Assembly (NCBI GenBank): GCA_004297775.1
Contig: SCUE01000029.1
Span: forward strand, 1-59,398
DNA length: 59,398 bases
Source of the DNA: Chloroflexota bacterium
GTDB lineage: Bacteria; Chloroflexota; UBA6077; FW602-bin22
Reading direction: 5' to 3'
Each line of letters begins with the position of its first letter. The stretch's first letter is position 1. Under the pieces are notes generated by a model. The model saw nothing but the letters and a program-made list of their open reading frames with translations. It ran no database searches and was not told where the DNA came from. Positions 51,397-59,398 of this stretch are shown here, in pieces. The translations under genes and the position numbers were made by a program.

Positions 51397-54300
51397 GCGA
51401 CGACGGGGAGGCCGCCACCCGGCTCGACGTGCGAATCGAATATGTACGCCCAGGCAACAAGGCTTTTGAGTGGCTGCAGCGCGAGATCGGTTCATTGCAG
51501 GGATCCGGATCGCTCGACGCGTTGACGGTGTTGGTGCCGAATGAGCCGGCCGGGATCAGCGTCCGACGCTACCTCGCCGACCGCGGCGGCTGCATCGCGG
51601 TCAAGACGCCGCGGCTAACCGAATTCGCCAACGAGCTGGTGAAACCAGTTCGTGAGGGTGGCTCGGCCGACTTATCCGCGATCCTCGAAGCCGCGATTGT
51701 TCGCCGCGCCATCGCGGAGAGCGACCGGACCCGTGGTGTTTCGCCGGGTGCTTTCGTGTCGCCGTTCGTGACGCTGTTCCGCGACCTGCGTCGCGCCGAG
51801 ATCACGCCGACGGTCGACTCCACCGCGTCGCTGTCTTCCCGGGCCGCGGCGGAGGTGTTCGGACGGTTCCGAGCCAGGGCGGAGCAGTTCTGGGACCTCA
51901 CCGCAATCGTCAACGCCGCGACCCGCGGACTCGCCGCCACAAGCCGATCCTGGCCGTCGCTACTTCAGCGCGGCGTGATTCTGTGGTTGCCGACGCGGGT
52001 CGATCCGTCGGATGCGCGGTTGATCGGCGCGATTGCCGCGCGCGGGGTGCCGGTGCGCGTCGCGCTGCCGTGGTTTGGCGACGCGCTCGAATCAGGCGAC
52101 GCAATCAGTCGGGCCGCCGCGGCACTCCTGGTCGAGAAAACCGGGTGCGCCCTGCCACCCGAACCCGAGCCCACGCCGGGCGGCCACCTACCGCGCGCGC
52201 CGCGCGTCATCCGCGCACCCGACCCGACCGAAGAGGTGCGCGAGGTGCTGCGCGCCATCGCCGAAGACTTGCACGGCCCCGAGCCAACGCCGTTGCATTC
52301 GACGGCGATCCTCTATCGCCAGGCCGAGCCGTACGCCACGCTCGTACGCGACGCGCTCGACGCCGCGAGATTGCCCTGGGTGTCGTCCGAGGGACTGCCG
52401 CTGATCGAGACGCGGCCGGGTCGGGCGCTCATGACGCTGCTGGCGATGGCGCGCGACGACATCTCGCTCGACGCCATCATCGAACTGCTCGAGGCGCAAC
52501 CACCGCCGTCCGCGGCGCTGCCCGACCTGCCGATCGCGCGCTGGATCGGTCTCGCCAGGATGGCGGCGGTCGAGCGCGGCGCCGCGCTCTGGCTCGATCG
52601 GATGGCGGAACTGGCGCGGCGCAAGTCGGCGCCACCTGACGAGGACGACGATTCCGAGCGCGCGATCGAGGCGCGCGAGGTTGCGCAGGCGGCGGCGCGC
52701 GACGCGCAGCGTATCGGTGAGTGGGTCGAGGCGTTCGACGCCGATCGACCTGGAAGCGAAGAGGTGCGACCGTGGTCCGCGTGGATCGAGTGGTTCACCG
52801 GCCTGCGTGACAAGCATCTCGGCGCCGCGGCGGATTGGGCGCCCGCGGCGTCATTGACTCCAACTGATTCGTCGCTGGATGGACCTGCAACCGCCGCGAA
52901 TCTGTCCCCTCGCCCGCCGGAGCAACCCTCATTCCTGCCTTCTCCCGAAGCGAGAAGGGGGGCATCATCGGACAATATCGCGGCTCTCATCGACAAGTCG
53001 ATCGCCGAACTCGCTCAGATCGCGCGGGTCGAGCCGACAACAACGCTGGTTGGCTTCATCGACGCATTGGACGGTGCGTTGCGTGGTCGGTCCTTGACCA
53101 TGGGCCGACTCGGCGAAGGTGTCTTCGTCGGACCGAACGCGGCCGTGGCTGGCCTGCGGTTCGAGCGTGTGTATCTGCTCGGTCTCGTCGAGGGATCTTT
53201 CCCGCCAACCGCCCGGTTCGATCCGTTCCTTCCGCCCGGTGCCGACGGAAGCGGTGGGTTCGACCGCCGCGACCTTGCCCGGGCCCGCGAGCGGAGGGAT
53301 TTCCTCGCGGCGATGGCCGCCGCTCCGGGTGGAGATGTGACTCTTGGCGTGCCCGATGCGTACGGGGGCCGCGCGGCACACCCATCGCGTTGGGCGCTCG
53401 AGGTTGCCGGGTCACGCCTCCCGCCGGAGCAGGCGCACGCACTCGACGCCGAGGCGTTTCGATCTCTATCGCACGTTTGGCTGAGGATCGTTCAGTCGCC
53501 CATCGCCGGGACGATGTACGCCCGGGCGCCAGCCGATCTCGAAGACCGTCGTCGCGGCGGCGGCGCGCGCTGGCACGCGAGCCATCTCGATCTGCGCGAC
53601 TATCCGGTCGCACAGCGGGAGGATCTCCCGCTTAGGCGCGCGCTCGAACTGTCGCGGGCGCGGATCAATCCACAGGTGACGATCTACGACGGAGATCTGA
53701 GCCGCGTGGCCGCGACGGCGCGATTCGCCAGCGATCTGACCCGGCGCGAGCAGTCGGCCTCGGGGCTCGAAACATGGGCGACCTGCCCGTTTCGCTACTT
53801 CTTGCAGCGTGTGCTGCGGGTGCAGGCCCCCGATACCGAGGTGTCGCCCTGGCGCATCGACCCCCGCGTACGCGGCTCGATCGTGCACGGCGTGCTCGAA
53901 CGGTACGTACGCCAGGTGCTGATCGGGGGCAGCGGTGGCAACGCCGAGGTCGATCGCGCGGTGCTGGGCCAGTGTCTGCGCGATGCCTTCAGCGAAATCG
54001 AGACCGAGTTTGGCTGCGCCGGGCATCCGCTGGCCTGGCTGCGACTCGAAGATGGCCTGGCCGCCGAACTCGCGGTGTACCTCGAACGGGATGCCGAATG
54101 GCGGGCTGACAACGCGGTCGCGCCACGCCACGTCGAATATCGATTCGGCCGATTTCATGATGCGGAGCGTGATCCGGTTGTGGTCGGACCGATCCGTTTT
54201 CGTGGTGTCATCGATCGCATCGATGTCAGCGATGACGGCAGCAAGGCGGTCGTAACCGATTACAAGAGTGGCTCAGCCCAGCCGTACCGTGAGTTGGAGG

Positions 54301-54689
54301 ATGACCCGCTGCTCGGCGGCGAGCACGTTCAACTCGCGCTCTATGGCCTGGCCGCCCGCCAGATGTTTCCGGGCGCCACCGACGTGACCGCCGCGTTTGT
54401 GTTCCCACGATCGACCAGCGGTAGCGGCCGCGCCGGTGATCTGTCCTCCGACGCCGGTCTTGAGGCGCGGTTCAAGAAAGTGGTCGACGCGATCGTCGCC
54501 GGGGTGCGGGCCGGCGCATTCCCGCAGGTTGCCGGTGAGCCGACTGACCGGGGCGGGTCGCGCAGCTACGCTCACTGTGCCAATTGCGACTTCGATCGCA
54601 TCTGCCCGGCCAGACGCGATCGAACTCTCCGAGGTGACGATCGGATCGGCCGCTTCCATCTCGCCCTGACGAGCGAGCCGTCAGCGTGA
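51393..54689 (+). CDS. addB: AddB-like helicase-nuclease subunit with Fe-S nuclease domain
   Basis: 1098 residues. The N-terminal inactive helicase-like body has VPNEPAGISVRRYLADRGG but no good Walker A. The C terminus is a PD-(D/E)XK nuclease: FRGVIDRIDV, then VVTDYKSG, with the iron-sulfur staple formed by C798 (TCPFRYF) and C1062-x2-C1065-x5-C1071 (HCANCDFDRIC). This is the AddB hallmark. AddAB resects double-strand ends to load RecA. A disordered insert at about 485-530 contains a palindromic repeat. GTG 51393 overlaps the sbcC stop. Confidence 0.88.
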   Translation: MSDDGEAATRLDVRIEYVRPGNKAFEWLQREIGSLQGSGSLDALTVLVPNEPAGISVRRYLADRGGCIAVKTPRLTEFANELVKPVREGGSADLSAILEAAIVRRAIAESDRTRGVSPGAFVSPFVTLFRDLRRAEITPTVDSTASLSSRAAAEVFGRFRARAEQFWDLTAIVNAATRGLAATSRSWPSLLQRGVILWLPTRVDPSDARLIGAIAARGVPVRVALPWFGDALESGDAISRAAAALLVEKTGCALPPEPEPTPGGHLPRAPRVIRAPDPTEEVREVLRAIAEDLHGPEPTPLHSTAILYRQAEPYATLVRDALDAARLPWVSSEGLPLIETRPGRALMTLLAMARDDISLDAIIELLEAQPPPSAALPDLPIARWIGLARMAAVERGAALWLDRMAELARRKSAPPDEDDDSERAIEAREVAQAAARDAQRIGEWVEAFDADRPGSEEVRPWSAWIEWFTGLRDKHLGAAADWAPAASLTPTDSSLDGPATAANLSPRPPEQPSFLPSPEARRGASSDNIAALIDKSIAELAQIARVEPTTTLVGFIDALDGALRGRSLTMGRLGEGVFVGPNAAVAGLRFERVYLLGLVEGSFPPTARFDPFLPPGADGSGGFDRRDLARARERRDFLAAMAAAPGGDVTLGVPDAYGGRAAHPSRWALEVAGSRLPPEQAHALDAEAFRSLSHVWLRIVQSPIAGTMYARAPADLEDRRRGGGARWHASHLDLRDYPVAQREDLPLRRALELSRARINPQVTIYDGDLSRVAATARFASDLTRREQSASGLETWATCPFRYFLQRVLRVQAPDTEVSPWRIDPRVRGSIVHGVLERYVRQVLIGGSGGNAEVDRAVLGQCLRDAFSEIETEFGCAGHPLAWLRLEDGLAAELAVYLERDAEWRADNAVAPRHVEYRFGRFHDAERDPVVVGPIRFRGVIDRIDVSDDGSKAVVTDYKSGSAQPYRELEDDPLLGGEHVQLALYGLAARQMFPGATDVTAAFVFPRSTSGSGRAGDLSSDAGLEARFKKVVDAIVAGVRAGAFPQVAGEPTDRGGSRSYAHCANCDFDRICPARRDRTLRGDDRIGRFHLALTSEPSA
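52938..52958. repeat. REP-like palindrome inside addB
   Basis: CCTTCTC-CCGAAGC-GAGAAGG is a 7-bp perfect stem with a 7-base loop. It lies in a C-rich, low-complexity stretch (about 52900-52975) that resembles the dispersed extragenic palindromes of many GC-rich genomes. Here it is in frame inside addB and encodes a Pro/Ser-rich linker. Confidence 0.6.
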
Positions 54690-57600
54690 GCGATCGGCCG
54701 CCACCCGTCGATCAGCCGGCGCGCGACCGCCTGCGCCGCGACTTCGATTCCACGCTGTTCGTCGAGGCTGGCGCCGGCACCGGCAAGACGACCGCGCTGG
54801 TCGGTCGCATCGTCGCGATGGTGGCCGATGGACGACTCGAAATGGAGCGGCTGGCCGCGATCACCTTCACCGAACTCGCCGCGGCCGAACTCCGCGGGCG
54901 CATCCGGCGCGATGTCTTCGCCGAAAGCCTGAACAACCCATCCGTCGAGGCACAGGAACGGTGTCGGCGCGCCGCCGCCGAGGTCGATCTTGCCTCGATT
55001 GGCACGATCCACAGTTTCTGCGGCGCGCTACTTCGTTCGTACCCGATCGAGGCGCGCCTGCCGCCGACGTTTCGCGTACTCGACGATATCCAAACGCGTG
55101 TGCACGTCGAAGAGCGCGTCCGCGAGTTGTTCGACCAGATCGGCGCCGAGCCGCTGGACGGTCCGCGTATCACGGTGTTGCGTCGCGCCATGCGCATGGG
55201 GCTCGAACTCGAGAATCTGGCCGACCTCGCGCGCATCCTCGGCGACTCGCTCGATGCGCTGTCGGATGCGAGCCGGGAGCGGCCGACGCGGGTCGACGCG
55301 GTTGCGGTCGCGCACGAAGTCGGCGCGGACCTGCGGGCACTTGAGGACGAGATTCGCTACTGCAAAGTCGGCGTGGACGATCTGGTCGGCGCGATTCAGC
55401 GCTGTCAGGGCTATGCACGTCGGCTCTCGGCCGTGCGGGATGAGTCAATCGCGGTTGAGTTGCTCGATCGCTACTACGTCAAGAACGCCACTCGCGGCCA
55501 AAAGGGCAATTGGAGTAGCCGGCCCGACGGACGGAACGCTTGCGATGTGGTCAAGGAGACGTTCAAGAGTAAGAAGGACGCGTGCGAGCAGGCCGTCAAG
55601 GACCTGCGCGCCAACGCGATGATCGACGTGCTCGAGATGCTGCGGCCCTGGCTGCTCGATGAAGCCGAGCGGCGGCGGCGCGATGGTACTGCGACCTTCG
55701 GCGATCTGCTCTTGTGGGCGCGCGATCTCGTGCGTGATAGCGCCGAGGTGCGGCAGCAGGCGCGCCATCACTGGGATCGCGTCTTTGTCGACGAGTTTCA
55801 GGACACCGATCCGCTGCAAGCCGAACTCTTGTGGCGACTCTGCGCGTCCGAGGACACCGATGGACCGTGGGAACAGGCGTCGCTCACGCCTGGAAAAATG
55901 TTCCTGGTCGGTGATCCAAAGCAGTCGATCTACCGTTTCCGCCGGGCCGACATCGCCTTGTTCGATCGCCTGTATCGCGCCGCCGGTGACGACGAGCGCG
56001 TCGAATTGACGCAAAACTTCCGCTCGCTGCCCGAGGTGCTCCGCTGGGTCAACGCGCACCACGGCGCGCTGATGACGGAAATTGAGGGCGTCCAACCCGC
56101 GTACGCGCCGCTGCGGCCGCTCGATCTCGCCCATCCGGAGGGTCCGTGCGGCGTCTCGACCATCGGTGACGAGATCGACGCCAACGCCGGCGCGCGGCGC
56201 GATGTCGAGGCGGCCGCAATCGCGCACGTGGTCCGCACCGCGATTGACGAAGGCTGGCCGGTACGCGATGGCGCAATCACCCGCCCGGCCGAACTCGACG
56301 ACGTGTGCGTGCTGCTGCCGACCCGCGCGCTGTTGCGCGCGCTCGAAGACGCCTTCGAGCGCGAAGGTCTGCCGCTACGCGTCGAAGGCGGCGCGCTGCT
56401 GCTCGAAACGCAGGAGGTGCGCGACCTGCTGAACTGCCTGCAGGCGATCGACAACCCGACCGACCAGGTCGCGCTCGTGGCGGCGCTACGCTCGCCAGCC
56501 TACGCCTGCACCGATCCCGACCTGCTCGCCTGGCACGAGGCAGGCGGCACGCTCGACTACCTGGCCGAGCAATCGGCGGATGTCCCGTCGGTCGCGACCG
56601 CCTTCGCGTCGCTGCGGGCCTTTCACGAAGCACGACTCACGCGGTCGGCCGCCGCCACGATCGACGTGTTCGTGCACGATCGAATGCTCGCGATCGCCGC
56701 GTTCGACCGACCGCGCCCGCGCGATGCCCTGCGGCGGTTTCGCTACGTCATCAATCAGGCGCGCTCGCTCGCCAGCGCCGGTCGCGAAAGCCTGCGCGCG
56801 GTGATCACCTGGTTCGATGGTCTGGCCACCGCCACGACGCGCGAACCCGACGCGCCGACGCCGGAACTGGACGACCGGGCCGTTCGGGTGATGACGGTGC
56901 ATGCCGCCAAGGGACTCGAGTTTCCGATTGTGGTCGCGGCCGGCCTCGATCAACGGCCACCGTCCCAGCGAGCCAGCGCGGCCGTGATCGTCGGGCGCGA
57001 CGCCGCTGATGCGTCGCTGGATGTGATGTGCGGCAAACTCAAGACACCCGGTTGGGAGGCAGCGGCCGAGCACGAGAAGAAAATGGATGAAGCCCAGCGC
57101 CTGCGCCTCCTGTACGTCGCGACGACCCGCGCGCGCGACCACCTGATCCTGAGTCTGACTCGCAGGCAGCACAAGAAGAGCAAAGGAGGCCATGACAAGA
57201 CCCACGCCGAGCAGATCGTGCAACTGCTTGACGCTGGCGATCCCACCTTGACGCGTGCGCTCGACCGGCCCGGCGATGGCGGGTCGTGGCAACGGCCGAC
57301 GCGCGCCCAACCGCCGCCGCTGTCGCCCATGTCGCCTGAGGAGGACGCGGATCGGGAACGTGCCTGGATCGCCGAGCGCGCTGATCTGGCCAGCCGACTC
57401 GCTCGCGTGCGCCGCGTCACGCCAACCGCGCTCGACACCTCGGAGAACGGCCGGACGAGCGCGTCTGGGTTGCCCGAGCCTGAGATGATCATCGATGAGG
57501 CTCAGGAGAGGCCGGTGCCGGACGTGGCCCCGGTCGGTCAGGCGGTGGCGGTCGCGATCGGCGCGGCCGTCCACGACGTGCTCGAGGCGGTCGATCCAGG

Positions 57601-58051
57601 CGGCGCCACGCTCGACGCGCTGGTCGACGCGGCGGCCGAGCGGCGCGGGATTCCCGACCATCGGGAGGATGTTCGCGATCTGGTGACCGGCGCGCGGATG
57701 ATGGTTTCCCAGCGACAACCTCGGAACCAGTGGCGTGAGGTGCCGTTCGCGCTCAGCCTCGACGGAACGCTGATCGAGGGGCGCATCGATCTTGTGATCG
57801 AGGACGACGGTGGTCGTCTGATCGTGATCGATTTCAAGACCGACCGAGTCGCGCCGATGGAGGTAAGAGACCATGCCCGGCGCTATCGGCCCCAGGTCGG
57901 CCTCTACGCTCTGGCAGTCGAGGACATGATCGGTCGGCCGATCCACGAAGTGCGCCTTCTATTCCCGGCGCCCCGCCAGGCGGTCACCTTCCCCGATGTG
58001 CCCGCCCTCATCGAGGAAGCGCGCGCCGCCATCGCGGCCATCCCGGGGTGA
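54686..58051 (+). CDS. addA: AddA-like UvrD-family helicase-nuclease
   Basis: 1121 residues. Superfamily-1 helicase motifs are all present: Walker A EAGAGTGKTTALV (about 27-39), Ia AITFTELAAAEL, II FVDEFQDTDPLQAEL, III FLVGDPKQSIYRFRRADI, IV LTQNFRSLPEV, V VMTVHAAKGLEFPIVV and VI RLLYVATTRARDHLILS. The C-terminal RecB-like nuclease has GRIDLVIED, VIDFKTDRV and YRPQVGLYALAVED. Together with AddB it processes broken ends. GTG 54686 overlaps the addB stop (GTGA). It closes the five-gene operon. Confidence 0.93.
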   Translation: MSDRPPPVDQPARDRLRRDFDSTLFVEAGAGTGKTTALVGRIVAMVADGRLEMERLAAITFTELAAAELRGRIRRDVFAESLNNPSVEAQERCRRAAAEVDLASIGTIHSFCGALLRSYPIEARLPPTFRVLDDIQTRVHVEERVRELFDQIGAEPLDGPRITVLRRAMRMGLELENLADLARILGDSLDALSDASRERPTRVDAVAVAHEVGADLRALEDEIRYCKVGVDDLVGAIQRCQGYARRLSAVRDESIAVELLDRYYVKNATRGQKGNWSSRPDGRNACDVVKETFKSKKDACEQAVKDLRANAMIDVLEMLRPWLLDEAERRRRDGTATFGDLLLWARDLVRDSAEVRQQARHHWDRVFVDEFQDTDPLQAELLWRLCASEDTDGPWEQASLTPGKMFLVGDPKQSIYRFRRADIALFDRLYRAAGDDERVELTQNFRSLPEVLRWVNAHHGALMTEIEGVQPAYAPLRPLDLAHPEGPCGVSTIGDEIDANAGARRDVEAAAIAHVVRTAIDEGWPVRDGAITRPAELDDVCVLLPTRALLRALEDAFEREGLPLRVEGGALLLETQEVRDLLNCLQAIDNPTDQVALVAALRSPAYACTDPDLLAWHEAGGTLDYLAEQSADVPSVATAFASLRAFHEARLTRSAAATIDVFVHDRMLAIAAFDRPRPRDALRRFRYVINQARSLASAGRESLRAVITWFDGLATATTREPDAPTPELDDRAVRVMTVHAAKGLEFPIVVAAGLDQRPPSQRASAAVIVGRDAADASLDVMCGKLKTPGWEAAAEHEKKMDEAQRLRLLYVATTRARDHLILSLTRRQHKKSKGGHDKTHAEQIVQLLDAGDPTLTRALDRPGDGGSWQRPTRAQPPPLSPMSPEEDADRERAWIAERADLASRLARVRRVTPTALDTSENGRTSASGLPEPEMIIDEAQERPVPDVAPVGQAVAVAIGAAVHDVLEAVDPGGATLDALVDAAAERRGIPDHREDVRDLVTGARMMVSQRQPRNQWREVPFALSLDGTLIEGRIDLVIEDDGGRLIVIDFKTDRVAPMEVRDHARRYRPQVGLYALAVEDMIGRPIHEVRLLFPAPRQAVTFPDVPALIEEARAAIAAIPG

Positions 58052-58337
58052 TCCGCCCGTTGCAGGCCGACTTGTCCGCGAACTGCCGACACCCTCTCGC
58101 GTAGAGGCGCTGCACGCTGCGCCCACAGGGTGCGGTGTGGCGACCCGCGACCGGCGCGAACACGAACGTCGTTGCGTGACCGGGGACCACGATCGCATCA
58201 TTCGGCACGATCACGTGTCCGTCGGGCAGAACGCGGCGAGGTCGACGGTCAGCGCGTCGATCGCGGTGCGAGTGTGGGCCTGGGTGACGGCGCGGCGGGT
58301 CGTTGGCGTTGACCCATATCTAAGTGCAGACAATGAG

Positions 58338-58617
<280 letters not shown>

Positions 58618-58621
<4 letters not shown>

Positions 58622-59398
58622 GCGCGGACGACCTCGGAGGCGCGCCGAATCGATTGCGACCGCAACGTGGTCACCATCGCCCAACTGGCAACGCCATAGA
58701 TCGCGATCAGACCGACAATCCACCAATCTCCACCGGGCCACTCGACGCCGATTCCCTCGGCAGCCCAAAACGTCCCGAAGGCAGACAGCATCAATCCAAC
58801 CGTGAATTTCATACTGTTTTCGGGAACCTGCGCCAGAGGCCGGTGCAGGAGGACCCCCGCCAGTGCCACGAGAAAAAGCGCCAGACCGGCCGCGGCCGCC
58901 GCCAGGGGAATGCCAGACAGCCCAAGCACCGAATCCGCGGGGTCCGCGTTCGCGCCGAATGTGATGACGATGAAGGCGACTTCCAACCCCTCCAGAAGTG
59001 CGCCCTTGAAGGAAACGACGAATCCCGGCCAGTCGATTCCCTCGCGCGCCACGGCGCCGGCCGCGCGAAGCTGAGCCATCTCTTCTCGTAGGATCGCGTC
59101 CTCGTCGTGGACGGCCTTGAGTCCCGCGAACCGAAGGATCGCCTTGCGTAACCATTGCAGGCCGAATATCAGTAGGAAGACGCCGATCACTAACTGCAAT
59201 GTGCTCAGCGAAATGACATCGACGAGGGCAACCCCGAGAACAGCGATCAGCAGGGCCAGCACGGCGATCGCCGAGGCCGCGCCGAGCAGCGACGAGCGCC
59301 AGCCTCGCGTCAGACCGCTCGCCAGAATGATGGTCAACGACTCGACCATTTCGACGCCCGAAGCGAGAAAGCTCGCGGTTACGAGAAAGAGACCGCTC
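58618..59398 (-). CDS. COG4280-like membrane protein, N terminus cut by the window edge
   Basis: At least 259 residues, with about six helices. The frame is open to the edge: GLFLVTASFLASGVEMVESL, then ASGLTRGWRSSLLGAASA, lies before and around the first internal ATG (59349). FVVSFKGALLEGLEVAFIVI and NSMKFTVGLMLSAFGTFWAA are typical later segments. The acidic residues inside helices 1 and 4 (VEMVE, LEGLE) recall cation exchangers of the TerC/GDT1 type, but the function is not established. It is coupled to the small membrane protein gene. Confidence 0.75.

Noticed and set aside
56486..57946. 486-codon open frame opposite addA
   Set aside because: addA carries all helicase motifs through this stretch; the antisense frame has none.
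58008..58214. Minus-strand frame starting MIVPNDAIVVPGH
   Set aside because: The first residues look protein-like, but the frame runs antisense into the end of addA and has no ribosome binding site or family match.

Overview
The window is GC-rich bacterial chromosome with almost no non-coding space. Genes are packed into short operons joined by 4-nt GTGA or ATGA stop/start overlaps. The most likely source is a member of the Chloroflexota (Thermomicrobia-like or a related uncultured class). This is inferred from a secreted protein with LGFP-like domains, a YhaN-type SbcC with a membrane hairpin, AddAB instead of RecBCD, a DUF4395-thioredoxin pair, and several apparently leaderless promoters (TANNNT-N6-RTG). 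No marker gene fixes the phylum, so the assignment is moderate. No CRISPR array, transposase, integrase or rRNA was seen.

Layout. 1-2463: end of a truncated gene, a tandem orotate phosphoribosyltransferase-like protein, a Gfo/Idh/MocA gene stub and a VapBC-type toxin-antitoxin pair. 2535-5307: modABC molybdate transporter. 5350-6745: arsR-arsM arsenic detoxification with two copies of one ArsR-type operator. 6778-11689: large secreted protein, membrane protein and mannonate-dehydratase-like enolase. 11730-12725: a two-gene cassette (JAB/JAMM peptidase plus small basic protein) bounded by an exact 28-bp direct repeat. 12740-24207: mixed metabolic genes (NIPSNAP, YdcF, class-V aminotransferase, MlrC, beta-lactamase-fold hydrolase, D-threonine-aldolase-like enzyme, EamA exporter, orphan histidine kinase, oxidoreductases). 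24257-28070: FGGY kinase, SelA/DgaE-like PLP lyase and amidohydrolase operon. 28167-31118: membrane-anchored glycosidase and O-antigen-ligase-like protein with a puzzling in-frame UAG between them. 31204-32856: four small uncharacterised genes.

32962-40377 is a six-gene membrane complex related to hydrogenase-4/complex I (HyfB, C, E, F, fused large subunit, fused ferredoxin-small subunit). Its large subunit keeps the four NiFe cysteines, but its small subunit has lost all four proximal-cluster cysteines. Next come a thioredoxin/DUF4395 pair, a metallothionein-like protein, an MFS exporter, a sigma-like protein with a membrane anchor, small zinc-ribbon and HTH proteins, and an isolated iolD. 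47028-47873 is decayed. 47982-58051 is a five-gene double-strand-break repair operon (58-aa ORF, SbcD, SbcC, AddB, AddA). The window ends with tRNA-Val(CAC), overlapped by a small membrane protein gene, and a truncated COG4280-like membrane protein. The 286 bases between addA and the tRNA (58052-58337) hold nothing I can support.

The most interesting items are the tandem OPRTase, whose two halves keep complementary parts of the active site, the complex without a proximal Fe-S site, and the repeat-bounded JAB cassette.
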